Shown here: positions 24,338 to 32,723 of the stretch, in pieces
Numbering within the stretch: the first letter of the stretch is position 1
How the letters are laid out: the number at the start of each line of letters is the position of its first letter
Source of the DNA: DATCYZ01 sp036526195
Lineage (GTDB): Bacteria > Pseudomonadota > Gammaproteobacteria > Burkholderiales > SG8-39
Reading direction: 5' to 3'
NCBI GenBank assembly: GCA_036526195.1
Contig: DATCYZ010000057.1
Span: 1 to 46,607 of the forward strand
DNA: 46,607 bases
The notes under the pieces: generated by a model
Seen by the model: only the letters and a program-made list of their open reading frames with translations
Told to the model about the DNA's origin: nothing
Databases searched by the model: none
Program-made: the position numbers and the translations under genes

Positions 24338-25498
24338 TCAGGCGGCCTTCTTCAGCGCGATCGCCTTGTCGGTGGCTTCCCAGGTGAACTCCGGCTCGTC
24401 GCGCCCGAAGTGGCCGTAGGCCGCGGTCTTTTCGTAGATCGGGCGCAGCAGGTCGAGCATCTGCACGATGCCCTTGGGGCGCAGGTCGAAGTTCGCCATC
24501 ACCAGCTGCGCGAGCTTCTCGTCCGACAGTTTTCCCTTGCCCTGGGTGGTGACCATGACGCTGGTGGGCTTGGCCACGCCGATGGCGTAGGACAGCTGCA
24601 CCAGGCAGCTCGAAGCGAGGCCGGCGGCGACGATGTTCTTGGCCACGTAGCGCGCGGCGTAGGCGGCCGAGCGGTCGACCTTCGACGGGTCCTTGCCGGA
24701 AAACGCGCCGCCGCCGTGCGGCGCGGAGCCGCCGTAGGTGTCGACGATGATCTTGCGCCCGGTGAGGCCGCAATCGCCCTTCGGGCCGCCGATCTCGAAG
24801 TTGCCGGTCGGGTTGACGAGGTAGTTGACCTCGCCCTTCACCATGCCCTTGGGCAGCACCGGTTTGACGATCTCCTCGATGACCGCCTCGCGCAGGCTTT
24901 CGTGCGAGATGCCTGGCGCATGCTGGGTCGAGAGCACCACGGTGTCGATCGAATCGGGCTTGCCGTTGACGTAGCGCACGGTGACCTGGGACTTCGCGTC
25001 CGGCCGCAGCCAGGCGAGGCGCCCGTCGCGGCGCAACTCGGATTGCCGCTCGACGAGGCGGTGCGAGAGGTAGATCGCCAGCGGCATCAGCACCGGCGTC
25101 TCGTCGCAGGCGTAGCCGAACATCAGGCCCTGGTCGCCCGCGCCCTGGTCGAGGTCGAGGCCCGAGCCTTCGTTCACGCCCTGCGCGATGTGGGGGGATT
25201 GCTCCCCGTAGCAGTTCAGAACGGTGCAGGTGTCGGCATCGAAGCCGATCGACGGGTCGGTATAGCCGATGCGGCGGATCGTCGCGCGCGCGACGGCCGC
25301 ATAGTCGATGCCTTTTGCCGCGGTGGTGATCTCGCCGGCCAGCACCACGAGGTTGTCCTTCACCAGCGTCTCGGCCGCGACGCGGGCCTTCGGGTCTTTG
25401 GCTAGAATTGCGTCGAGTACCGCGTCCGAGATCTGGTCGGCCACCTTGTCGGGGTGCCCCTCGGACACCGATTCCGATGTGAACAGGAAATCGCTCAT
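24338..25498 (-). CDS. metK: S-adenosylmethionine synthetase
   Basis: 386 residues. ATP + Met to SAM. Markers: FTSESVSEGHPDKVADQISDAVLDA, GAGDQGLMFGYACDET, GPKGDCGLTGRKIIVDTYGG and HGGGAFSGKDPSKVDRSAAY. ATG 25498 (MSDFLFTSESV) is the normal family start; the frame open further upstream is antisense to the acyltransferase gene. With ahcY and metF it forms most of the activated-methyl cycle. It faces the acyltransferases across a 120-base spacer in which no SAM riboswitch was recognised. Confidence 0.97.
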   Translation of the reverse strand: MSDFLFTSESVSEGHPDKVADQISDAVLDAILAKDPKARVAAETLVKDNLVVLAGEITTAAKGIDYAAVARATIRRIGYTDPSIGFDADTCTVLNCYGEQSPHIAQGVNEGSGLDLDQGAGDQGLMFGYACDETPVLMPLAIYLSHRLVERQSELRRDGRLAWLRPDAKSQVTVRYVNGKPDSIDTVVLSTQHAPGISHESLREAVIEEIVKPVLPKGMVKGEVNYLVNPTGNFEIGGPKGDCGLTGRKIIVDTYGGSAPHGGGAFSGKDPSKVDRSAAYAARYVAKNIVAAGLASSCLVQLSYAIGVAKPTSVMVTTQGKGKLSDEKLAQLVMANFDLRPKGIVQMLDLLRPIYEKTAAYGHFGRDEPEFTWEATDKAIALKKAA

Positions 25499-25618
25499 TG
25501 CGCTTGCGCCTCGCTTGGATGATTTGCCGCGCGGCGCACTCGGCCGGCGGGCGGGAAAAGGCCGCAAGGATATCAAACCCCGGCGCGTTCCGGCCATGAG
25601 CGGGTCCTGCGCGTTCCG

Positions 25619-26482
25619 ATGAGCGCCTTCGCCTTGCGCGCGCTTGCGCGCCTGCCCCTGCCGCTGCTGCACCTGCTGGGCGCCGCCCTCGGCTGGTCGA
25701 TCTACGTCCTGTCGCCCACCTACCGGCGGCATTTCCGCGAGAACCTCGCGTACGCCGGGATCGACGACGCGGGCGTTCGTCGCGAGGCGATTTCCGCGGC
25801 CGGCAAGATGGTGCTCGAGCTGCCGGCGATCTGGCTGCGCCCGCGCGCCGAGGTGATGCGCTGGGTGCGCAGGCTCGACGGCGAGGACCTGATCGAGGCG
25901 GCGCGCGCGCGCGGCCAGGGCATCGTCTTCCTCACCCCGCACCACGGCTGTTTCGAGGTCACGGCGCAGGCGGCCGGCGAGCGCTTTCCGATCACCGTGC
26001 TCTACAAGCCGCCCAAGCTCGCCTTCCTGCAGCCGATGATCGAGGTCGGGCGCGCGCAGCACAACGTGCGCCTCGCGCGCGCGGACTTCGGCGGCGTGCG
26101 CGAACTTCTCGGCGCGCTGAAGCGCGGCGAGACCGTCGGCATCCTGCCCGACCAGGTGCCGGGCGAGGGCGAAGGCGCGTGGGCGGAGTTCTTCGGGCGA
26201 CCCGCGTACACCATGACGCTGGCGATGAAACTCGCGGCGCGGCCGGGCACCGTCACGCTGCTCGCCTTCGGCGAGCGCCTGCCGCGCGGCGCGGGTTTCG
26301 TCGTGCATGTGCGGGCGATGCCCGAGGCGCTGCCCGGCGAATCGCCGGAGCGGCGGCTGAACCGCGCGCTGGAAGACCTGGTGCGCGAGGCGCCGGCGCA
26401 GTACCTGTGGGGCTACAACCGCTACAAGACGCCGCGTGCCGTCGCAATGCCGGCGTCGCGCCCGTCGCAGAACCCCGGGTGA
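25619..26482 (+). CDS. Lipid A biosynthesis acyltransferase, LpxL/HtrB family (first copy)
   Basis: 287 residues. An N-terminal hydrophobic anchor (LPLPLLHLLGAALGWSIYVL) is followed by the family core. The catalytic HX4E motif is HHGCFE in IVFLTPHHGCFEV; then LYKPPK, VGILPDQVPGEGEGAWAEFFGRPAYT and a C-terminal QYLWGYNRYKT. These inner-membrane enzymes add secondary acyl chains to Kdo2-lipid IV(A). Its TGA overlaps the GTG of the second copy. Start ATG 25619 has no clear ribosome site. Confidence 0.88.
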   Translation: MSAFALRALARLPLPLLHLLGAALGWSIYVLSPTYRRHFRENLAYAGIDDAGVRREAISAAGKMVLELPAIWLRPRAEVMRWVRRLDGEDLIEAARARGQGIVFLTPHHGCFEVTAQAAGERFPITVLYKPPKLAFLQPMIEVGRAQHNVRLARADFGGVRELLGALKRGETVGILPDQVPGEGEGAWAEFFGRPAYTMTLAMKLAARPGTVTLLAFGERLPRGAGFVVHVRAMPEALPGESPERRLNRALEDLVREAPAQYLWGYNRYKTPRAVAMPASRPSQNPG

Positions 26483-27363
26483 CGGCGCAGCTGAAACGCC
26501 TGCTCGTCGGCCTTCTGCGGCTCGCGCGCTTCCTGCCGCAGTGGCAGGTCGTGCCGCTCGCGCGCGTGGCGGGCGTGCTGGTCTGGCACCTGGTGCCTGA
26601 GCGCCGCCGGGTGACGCGCGCAAATCTTGCCGCCTGCTTTCCCGGGATGCCTGCCGCGGCGCGCGAGCGGCTGGCGCGCGCGCATTTCGGCGCCTTCTGC
26701 GCGAGCTTCGCCGCCTACGGCATGCTGGCCGGGTCCTCGCGCGCGCGCATCGAGCGGCTGGTGAGGATCGAGGGGCTGGAACATCTGCGTGCGCTCGAGG
26801 GCGCGCCGGCGATCCTGCTGGCGCCGCATTTCGTCGGGCTCGACGTCGGCTTCACCCGGCTCGCCTGCGAACTCGACATGGTGTCGATGTACGCGAACCA
26901 GAAGGACGCCGCGTTCTCCGCGCTGCTCGCCGCGGGGCGCAAGCGCTTCGGCGACCAGTTGCTGGTGTCGCGGCAAGAAGGCATTCGCGCCGCCATCGCC
27001 GGGCTGCGTGCCGGGCGACCGTTCTATTACTTGCCCGACCAGGACCACGGCCCGCGCGACGCGGTGTTCGTGCCGTTCTTCGGCGTGCCGGCGGCCACGG
27101 TGCCGGGCGTGGCGCGCATCGCGAAGCTCACCGGCGCGCGCGTGCTGCCCTGCGTGACGCGGCTGCTGCCCGGCGGGCGCGGCTGGCTGGTGCAGATCGA
27201 GCGGGCCTGGCCGGACTTCCCGACCGGCGACCTGCTCGCCGACACCCGGCGCATGAACGCGTACATCGAGCGGCGCGTGAACGAGTTTCCCGAGCAGTAC
27301 ATCTGGATGCACAAGCGCTTCAAGACGCGCCCGCCGGGCGAAGCCCCGCTCTACGGGCGCTAG
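26479..27363 (+). CDS. Lipid A biosynthesis acyltransferase, LpxL/HtrB family (second copy)
   Basis: 294 residues from GTG 26479, coupled to the first copy by GTGA. Motifs parallel it: HX4D motif HFVGLD in ILLAPHFVGLDVG, MYANQKDAAFSALL, FYYLPDQDHGPRDAVFVPFFGVPAATVPG and QYIWMHKRFKTRPPGE. The two copies are clearly diverged, suggesting different acyl positions or chain lengths. The stop TAG is part of a TAGAAT that may serve as the -10 of the next gene. Confidence 0.88.
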   Translation: MTAQLKRLLVGLLRLARFLPQWQVVPLARVAGVLVWHLVPERRRVTRANLAACFPGMPAAARERLARAHFGAFCASFAAYGMLAGSSRARIERLVRIEGLEHLRALEGAPAILLAPHFVGLDVGFTRLACELDMVSMYANQKDAAFSALLAAGRKRFGDQLLVSRQEGIRAAIAGLRAGRPFYYLPDQDHGPRDAVFVPFFGVPAATVPGVARIAKLTGARVLPCVTRLLPGGRGWLVQIERAWPDFPTGDLLADTRRMNAYIERRVNEFPEQYIWMHKRFKTRPPGEAPLYGR

Positions 27364-27373
27364 AATCCCGCGG

Positions 27374-27796
27374 GTGAGCGCAAATCCTTCCGACGACGAG
27401 CTGCGCGCGCTGCTGCGCGGCGCGAAGCGCATCGCCGTGGTCGGCCTGTCGCCGAAACCCGATCGCCCGAGCCATCGCATCGCCCGCCGCCTGATCGACT
27501 GGGGCTACGAGGTGGTGCCGGTGCGGCCGGCGCTCGCGGAGGTGCTCGGCCGCAAGGCCTACGCGCGCCTCGCGGACGTGCCCGGGACGGTGGACCTGGT
27601 CGACGTGTTCCGCGCCCCCGGCGAGATCGGCCCGATCGTCGATGACTGCATCGCGCGCGGCCTGCCGGCGCTGTGGCTGCAGGAAGGCGTGGTGAACGCG
27701 TTGGAGGCGGCGCGCGCGCGCGCCGCCGGCATCACCGTGGTGATGGACCGCTGCATTTCGGTGGACCATCGGCGGCTCCTAGGGGCGACGGCATGA
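27374..27796 (+). CDS. CoA-binding (YccU-type) protein
   Basis: 140 residues from GTG 27374. A single Rossmann-like CoA-binding domain (PF02629 type): IAVVGLSPKPDRPSHRIARRLIDWGYEVVPVRP, VDLVDVFRAP and ALWLQEGVVN, ending with a conserved VMDRCISVDHRRL. Function of this small family is not established. A TAGAAT box (27361-27366) ends 7 bases before the GTG, and there is no Shine-Dalgarno sequence, so the message may be leaderless. Its TGA overlaps the dapF ATG. Confidence 0.87.
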   Translation: MSANPSDDELRALLRGAKRIAVVGLSPKPDRPSHRIARRLIDWGYEVVPVRPALAEVLGRKAYARLADVPGTVDLVDVFRAPGEIGPIVDDCIARGLPALWLQEGVVNALEAARARAAGITVVMDRCISVDHRRLLGATA

Positions 27797-28641
27797 AGAC
27801 GCTCGAATTCACGAAGATGCAGGGCGCAGGCAACGATTTCGTCATGATCGACGCCACGCGCGCGCCATTCGATCTGTCGACGGGGCAGCTGCGCCAGCTG
27901 GCGGACCGGCGCTTCGGCGTCGGCTGCGACCAGATCCTGGTGGTCGAGCCGAGCCCGCGCGCCGGGGTGGATTTCCGCTACCGCATCTTCAATGCTGACG
28001 GCGGCGAGGTGGAGCAATGCGGCAACGGCGCGCGCTGCTTCGTCACGTTCGTGCGCGCCCGGGGCCTGACGGACAAGCGCGCGCTGCAGGTGGAAACCGC
28101 GTGCGGCGTGATCGCGCCGCGGCTGGAGGAGGACGGCGAGGTCTCGGTCGACATGGGCGCGCCGGTGTTCGAGCACGCGCGCATCCCCTTCACCGGCGGC
28201 GCGCCCGGGATGATGCAGTCGCTGCCGGTCGAGGGGCGCATGGTGAGGGTTGCGGTGCTCTCGATGGGCAACCCGCACGCGGTGCAGACGGTGGCGGACG
28301 TGGAGGCCGCGCCGGTCGGCAGCGAGGGCCCGGTGCTCGAGCAGCACGCGCAGTTCCCGCGCCGCGTGAATGCCGGTTACATGCAGGTGCGTGCGCGCGA
28401 CCGGATCGCATTGCGCGTCTGGGAGCGCGGCGTGGGCGAGACGCTCGCCTGCGGCACCGGCGCCTGCGCCGCGGTGGTCGCGGGCATCGCGCAGGGCCTG
28501 CTCGATTCGCCGGTGCGCGTCGAGGCGCGCGGCGGCGCGTTGACCGTGTCATGGGCGGGAGGGGACAATGCGGTCTGGATGAAAGGCCCCGCGACGACGG
28601 TGTTCGAGGGAACGATCGTGCTGAACGAAGAGACTCCATGA
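27793..28641 (+). CDS. dapF: Diaminopimelate epimerase
   Basis: 282 residues. Interconverts LL- and meso-diaminopimelate for lysine and peptidoglycan. The two catalytic cysteines are C76 in EQCGNGARC and C220 in ACGTGAC, matching C73/C217 of E. coli. Other markers are MQGAGNDFVMID and GNPHAV. ATG overlaps the CoA-binding protein stop and its own TGA overlaps the DUF484 ATG, so a tight dapF-DUF484-xerC operon follows, as in E. coli. Confidence 0.97.
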   Translation: MKTLEFTKMQGAGNDFVMIDATRAPFDLSTGQLRQLADRRFGVGCDQILVVEPSPRAGVDFRYRIFNADGGEVEQCGNGARCFVTFVRARGLTDKRALQVETACGVIAPRLEEDGEVSVDMGAPVFEHARIPFTGGAPGMMQSLPVEGRMVRVAVLSMGNPHAVQTVADVEAAPVGSEGPVLEQHAQFPRRVNAGYMQVRARDRIALRVWERGVGETLACGTGACAAVVAGIAQGLLDSPVRVEARGGALTVSWAGGDNAVWMKGPATTVFEGTIVLNEETP

Positions 28642-29282
28642 ACCCTGAAGACGTCGCCCGCTACCTGCGGCTGAACCCGCAGTTCTTCGAGTCCAACCCG
28701 GAACTGCTCGAGTCGATCCAGGTCACCCATCCGCACGGCGGGCGCGCGATCCCGCTCGCCGAGCGGCAGATGGTGGCGCTGCGCGACAAGGCGCGCTTGC
28801 TCGAGACCAAGCTCGGCGAACTGATCCAGTTCGGCGAGGAAAACGACGGCATTGCGCAGAAGGTGCACCGCCTGTCGGTGGCGCTGCTGGCCGCGCCCGA
28901 CTTCGTGACGCTCTCGCAGGCGCTGCACTTCCACCTGCGCGAGGATTTTGCCGTGCCGCACGTGGCACTGCGCATCTGGGGGCGTGCCGCGCCGGCCGAC
29001 AGCCCCGAGGCGGTCGACCCCGGCGAAGCGGTGCGCGAGCAGGCCGCGAACCTCGGCGGCCCCCAGTGCGGGCCGGCGGCGGAGAGTGCCTTCACCGAAT
29101 GGTTCGGCGAGTCGGCCCCGCATGTGCGCTCGCTCGCGCTGGTGCCGCTTGGCGAAACGACGGTCTTTGGCCTGCTGGCGCTCGGCAGCGAGGATCCGGC
29201 GCGCTTTTTTCCCGAGATGGGCACGCTTTACCTGCGGCGCATCGGCGAGTTGTGCGTCGCCGGCCTCGGCGCGCGGCTCTAG
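28638..29282 (+). CDS. DUF484 (GAF-like) protein
   Basis: 214 residues. N-terminal LRLNPQFFESNPELLESIQVTHPHGGRAIPLAERQMVALRDK is the hallmark of DUF484, followed by a coiled-coil helix and a GAF-like domain. Function unknown; it sits between dapF and xerC in most proteobacteria. Start ATG overlaps the dapF stop. Confidence 0.92.
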   Translation: MNPEDVARYLRLNPQFFESNPELLESIQVTHPHGGRAIPLAERQMVALRDKARLLETKLGELIQFGEENDGIAQKVHRLSVALLAAPDFVTLSQALHFHLREDFAVPHVALRIWGRAAPADSPEAVDPGEAVREQAANLGGPQCGPAAESAFTEWFGESAPHVRSLALVPLGETTVFGLLALGSEDPARFFPEMGTLYLRRIGELCVAGLGARL

Positions 29283-29292
29283 CGTTGGCGGC

Positions 29293-30210
29293 GTGAACGA
29301 CCCCGACAGGCTGGACCACCCGGACCGGCCGCTGGTCGAGGCCTGGATCGAAGTGCTGCGCGTCGAGCGACGGCTCGCCGTGGCGACCCGCACCAACTAT
29401 GCCCATGCCGCGGGCCTGCTGCTGACGCTCGCGGGCGGGGCGCGCCTGGCGACGCTGGAACCCGCCTTCATCCGCCGCGCCGTGGCGCAGTTACACGGGC
29501 GCGGCCTCTCGGGGCGCACGCTGGCACTGGTGCTCTCGGCCTGGCGCGGCCTGTACCGCCACCTGGTGCGCCGGCAGGGCTTTGCCGCCAACCCGGTGCT
29601 CGGCGTGCGCGCGCCGCGCGCGCCGAAGAGCCTGCCGAAGGCGCTGTCGGTGGAGCAGGCCGGGCGCCTGCTCGACGAGGCGCCGGCGGACGATCCGGCG
29701 CTCGCGCGCGATGCCGCGATGTTCGAGTTGCTCTACTCCTCCGGGCTGCGCCTGGCGGAACTGATCTCGCTCGATGTCGCGGACGGGCGCCTCGACCTCG
29801 CCGCGGGCGAGGTGACCGTGACCGGCAAGGGGTCGAAGACCCGCGCCGTGCCGGTGGGCGCACGTGCGGCCACCGCGCTGCGCGCCTGGCTCGGCCTGCG
29901 CGCCGGCCTCGCGAAGCCGGGCGAGAAGGCGCTGTTCGTCGGCGCGCGCGGCGCGCGCATCGCCCCGGGCGTGGTGCGCGGGCGGCTGGCCGCGCAGGCG
30001 CGCCGCCAGGGACTCGACCGCGCGGTGCACCCGCACATGCTGCGGCATTCCTTTGCCAGCCACGTGCTGCAGTCCTCTCAGGACCTGCGCGCGGTGCAGG
30101 AGATGCTCGGCCACGCCAGCATCTCGACGACGCAGGTCTACACGCACCTGGATTTCCAAGCGCTGGCGAAGGTCTATGACGCCGCGCATCCGCGCGCCCG
30201 GCGCAAGTGA
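29293..30210 (+). CDS. xerC: Tyrosine recombinase XerC
   Basis: 305 residues from GTG 29293. The N-terminal SAM-like core-binding domain covers about 10-100. The catalytic set is complete: R153 (SSGLRLAEL), K179 (TGKGSKTR), H248 and R251 (HPHMLRHSFASH), H274 (MLGHASISTT) and nucleophile Y283 (QVYTHLD). With XerD it resolves chromosome dimers at dif. Its TGA overlaps the GTG of the methyltransferase gene. Confidence 0.95.
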   Translation: MNDPDRLDHPDRPLVEAWIEVLRVERRLAVATRTNYAHAAGLLLTLAGGARLATLEPAFIRRAVAQLHGRGLSGRTLALVLSAWRGLYRHLVRRQGFAANPVLGVRAPRAPKSLPKALSVEQAGRLLDEAPADDPALARDAAMFELLYSSGLRLAELISLDVADGRLDLAAGEVTVTGKGSKTRAVPVGARAATALRAWLGLRAGLAKPGEKALFVGARGARIAPGVVRGRLAAQARRQGLDRAVHPHMLRHSFASHVLQSSQDLRAVQEMLGHASISTTQVYTHLDFQALAKVYDAAHPRARRK

Positions 30211-31409
30211 AAACCATCACGCTCGCGCGCGGTCGCGAGAAATCGCTCAAGCGGCGCCATCCCTGGATATTCTCCGGCGCGGTGGCGCGCGTCGACGGTG
30301 CGCCCGGGGCGGGCGAAACGGTGCGCGTGCTCGATGCGTCCGGCCAGTTTCTCGCGCTTGCGGCCTGGAGCCCGAACTCGCAGATCCGCGCCCGCGTCTG
30401 GCGCTTCGACGAGGGCCCGGTCGACGCCGCGTTCCTCGAGGCGCGCATCGCCGCCGCGCTCGCGCTGCGCGCGCAATTGCCGGCTGCGCGGCATTCGAAC
30501 GCCCTGCGCCTCGTGCACGGCGAATCCGACGGCCTGCCCGGACTGGTGGTCGACCGCTACGCCGACATCGTCGTCGCGCAGTTCCTGTCCTGCGGCGCCG
30601 AGCACTGGCGCGACACGCTGCTCGAAACCCTGTTCGCGCAGACCGGCTGCGAGGCGCTCTACGAGCGCTCGGACGCCGAGGTGCGCGCGCTCGAAGGCCT
30701 CGAGCCGCGCGCCGGCTGGGTGCGGCGCGCCGAAGGCACGGCGGCCGCGCCCGGTGCCGGGCGCTGCCCCATCGTCGAGAACGGCCTGAACTTCCGCGTC
30801 GATGTCGAGGCGGGGCAGAAGACCGGGTTCTTCCTCGACCAGCGCGACAACCGGCAGCGGGTGCGCGCGCTGGCGGGCGGGCGCAGGGTGCTGGATGCCT
30901 TTTGCTACACCGGCGGCTTCGCCGTGGCGGCGCTCGCCGGCGGCGCGCAACGCGTGCTCGCGCTGGACAGCTCCGCGCCGGCGCTCGAGGTGGCGCGCGA
31001 GAATGCCGCGGCCAACGGCTTCGAGGGCGACCGGGCGACGTTCCTGCAGGCCGACGTGTTCGCGCACCTGCGCAAGCTGCGCGACATGGGCGAGTCGTTC
31101 GAACTGGTGGTGCTCGATCCGCCGAAGTTCGCGCCCACGGCGGCGCAGGCGCAGAACGCCGCGCGCGCCTACAAGGACATCAACCTGCTGGCCTTCAAGC
31201 TGCTGGCGCCGGGCGGCCTGCTGGCGACCTTTTCCTGCTCCGGCGGCGTGCCGGCGGCGCTGTTCCAGTCGATCGTCGCCGGCGCGGCGCTCGACGCCGG
31301 GGCCGAGGCGAAGATCCTCGAGCGCTTCGGCGCGGCGGCGGACCATCCGGTGGCGCTGCCGTTCCCGGAGGGCGATTACCTCAAGGGCCTGCTGATCCTG
31401 CGCAGTTGA
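30207..31409 (+). CDS. rlmI: 23S rRNA (cytosine-5) methyltransferase, RlmI family
   Basis: 400 residues from GTG 30207, coupled to xerC. N-terminal PUA domain (LARGREKSLKRRHPWIFSGAV), middle EEHD-like domain with HGESDGLPGLVVDRYAD, and C-terminal Rossmann methyltransferase: GQKTGFFLDQRDNR, VLDAFCYTGGFAVAAL, LDPPKFAP and TFSCSGGV, whose cysteine is the expected catalytic nucleophile. RlmI makes m5C1962 in 23S rRNA. Specific site is inferred from the family. Confidence 0.88.
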   Translation: MKTITLARGREKSLKRRHPWIFSGAVARVDGAPGAGETVRVLDASGQFLALAAWSPNSQIRARVWRFDEGPVDAAFLEARIAAALALRAQLPAARHSNALRLVHGESDGLPGLVVDRYADIVVAQFLSCGAEHWRDTLLETLFAQTGCEALYERSDAEVRALEGLEPRAGWVRRAEGTAAAPGAGRCPIVENGLNFRVDVEAGQKTGFFLDQRDNRQRVRALAGGRRVLDAFCYTGGFAVAALAGGAQRVLALDSSAPALEVARENAAANGFEGDRATFLQADVFAHLRKLRDMGESFELVVLDPPKFAPTAAQAQNAARAYKDINLLAFKLLAPGGLLATFSCSGGVPAALFQSIVAGAALDAGAEAKILERFGAAADHPVALPFPEGDYLKGLLILRS

Positions 31410-31442
31410 GGCGGGTCGGGCGCCGGCGTCGCGCGTCTTAGT

Positions 31443-31482
31443 TGCAACCCTGTTGCACCAGCAAATCGGCTGCGGATAGAAT
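31443..31482 (+). promoter_or_regulatory. zur-like gene promoter with inverted-repeat operator
   Basis: -35 TTGCAC (31453-31458), 18-base spacer, -10 TAGAAT (31477-31482). The -10 ends 6 bases before the ATG at 31489, so transcription should start at or next to the start codon. A perfect dyad TGCAAC-CCT-GTTGCA (31443-31457) overlaps the -35, a plausible site for the Fur-family regulator itself. Confidence 0.6.
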
Positions 31483-31488
31483 GCAGCC

Positions 31489-31911
31489 ATGACCGGGAAA
31501 ATCGCTGACGCTGCGCGCGAAGGCCTGCGCCGCACGGGCGCGCGCGTGACGCCGGCGCGCGTGCGCGTGCTCGCCACGCTGCTCGAGGCCGGCCGTCCGC
31601 TTTCCCACCACGAGATCGAGGCGCTGGAGGGCGAGCCGCTCGACCGGGTGACGTTGTACCGGGTGCTCGACTGGCTGGTGGCGCAAGGCCTTGCGCGGCG
31701 CATGGCCGGCGAGGACCGGATCTGGCGCTACATGGCCGGCGTCGAGGTGCACGCCGGACACGCGCATTTCCACTGCGGCGGCTGCGGCGTGGTCACCTGC
31801 CTGGAATCGCAGGCGGTGCAGGGCGTGCGCCTGCCGCGCGGGTTTCGCAGCGACGCGGTCGACCTCACGGTGCGCGGCCTGTGCGCCGCCTGCGCGCGCC
31901 GGGAGGCGTAA
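31489..31911 (+). CDS. Fur-family regulator, probable Zur
   Basis: 140 residues. Winged HTH TPARVRVLATLLEAGRPLSHHEIEAL...LDRVTLYRVLDWLVAQGLA, regulatory-metal histidines in VHAGHAHFHC, and two structural zinc pairs CGGC and CAAC. Fur, Zur and PerR cannot be told apart by motif alone. Neighbours (ZIP transporter, COG0523 GTPase, ZnuD-like receptor) argue for zinc sensing. ATG 31489 lacks a Shine-Dalgarno sequence, consistent with a leaderless message. Confidence 0.82.
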   Translation: MTGKIADAAREGLRRTGARVTPARVRVLATLLEAGRPLSHHEIEALEGEPLDRVTLYRVLDWLVAQGLARRMAGEDRIWRYMAGVEVHAGHAHFHCGGCGVVTCLESQAVQGVRLPRGFRSDAVDLTVRGLCAACARREA

Positions 31912-31916
31912 GCGGC

Positions 31917-32693
31917 ATGGTGCTCCTGTCCATCATCGCGGCGACGCTCGCCGGCGGCCTGCTCTCGGTGCTCGCCGCCGCACTCATCTCCTTCGCGGTG
32001 CTCGAGCGCTGGGTGCCGCGCCTGGTCAGCTTCGCTGTCGGCGCGCTGCTCGCCGTCGCGCTGCTGGTGCTGCTGCCGCAGGCGATCGAATCACAGGCCG
32101 ACGCGCGCGGCGTGTTCGCCACGCTGCTCGCCGGGTTGCTGGCCTTCTTCATGATGGAGAAGCTCGCGCTGTGGCGGCACTCGCACGTGCATGGCGCGGG
32201 CGACGGTCACGGCGCGCACGGCCATGCCCACGGCGCACCGGTCGGCGGACGCGCCACCGCGGCGATGATCGTGATCGGCGATTCGCTGCACAACTTCGTC
32301 GACGGCGTGCTGATCGCCGCGGCCTTCCTCGCGGACCCCAAGCTCGGCTGGGCGGCGGCGATCGCGGTGATCGCCCACGAGATCCCGCAGGAAGTGGGCG
32401 ATTTCCTGGTGCTGCGCGCGAGCGGCTACACCCGTGCCCGGGCGCTCGCGCTGAACGCGCTCTCGGGCCTCGCCTCGGTGGTGGGCGGGGTGCTGGCGTA
32501 CTTTCTTCTCAGCAGTCTCGCCGGCGCGATTCCCTACGTGCTGGCGCTGGCCGCGGCCGGGTTCCTCTATGTCGCGGTGGCCGACCTGATTCCGAACCTT
32601 CACCGTCGCGTGGCGGTGCGCGACGCCGCGTCCCAGCTTGCGCTGATCGCGCTCGGCGTCGCCACCGTGGTCGCGACGGGCCATACTCACTGA
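31917..32693 (+). CDS. ZIP-family divalent metal transporter
   Basis: 258 residues, about eight hydrophobic segments. A cytoplasmic His-rich loop HSHVHGAGDGHGAHGHAHG (about 82-100) precedes the two conserved metal-site helices, DSLHNFVDGVLIAAAF and AHEIPQEVGDFLVL, diagnostic of ZIP proteins. These import Zn2+ or other divalent cations into the cytoplasm. GGGAGG lies 10 bases upstream of ATG 31917, and the zur-like stop is 5 bases before. Confidence 0.92.
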   Translation: MVLLSIIAATLAGGLLSVLAAALISFAVLERWVPRLVSFAVGALLAVALLVLLPQAIESQADARGVFATLLAGLLAFFMMEKLALWRHSHVHGAGDGHGAHGHAHGAPVGGRATAAMIVIGDSLHNFVDGVLIAAAFLADPKLGWAAAIAVIAHEIPQEVGDFLVLRASGYTRARALALNALSGLASVVGGVLAYFLLSSLAGAIPYVLALAAAGFLYVAVADLIPNLHRRVAVRDAASQLALIALGVATVVATGHTH

Positions 32694-32723
32694 CTGACGC
32701 CCCCGGCGGGCGGGAGAACGAAC

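Noticed and set aside
25499..25618. SAM riboswitch upstream of metK
   Set aside because: No SAM-I, SAM-II or SAM/SAH consensus words are present in the leader.
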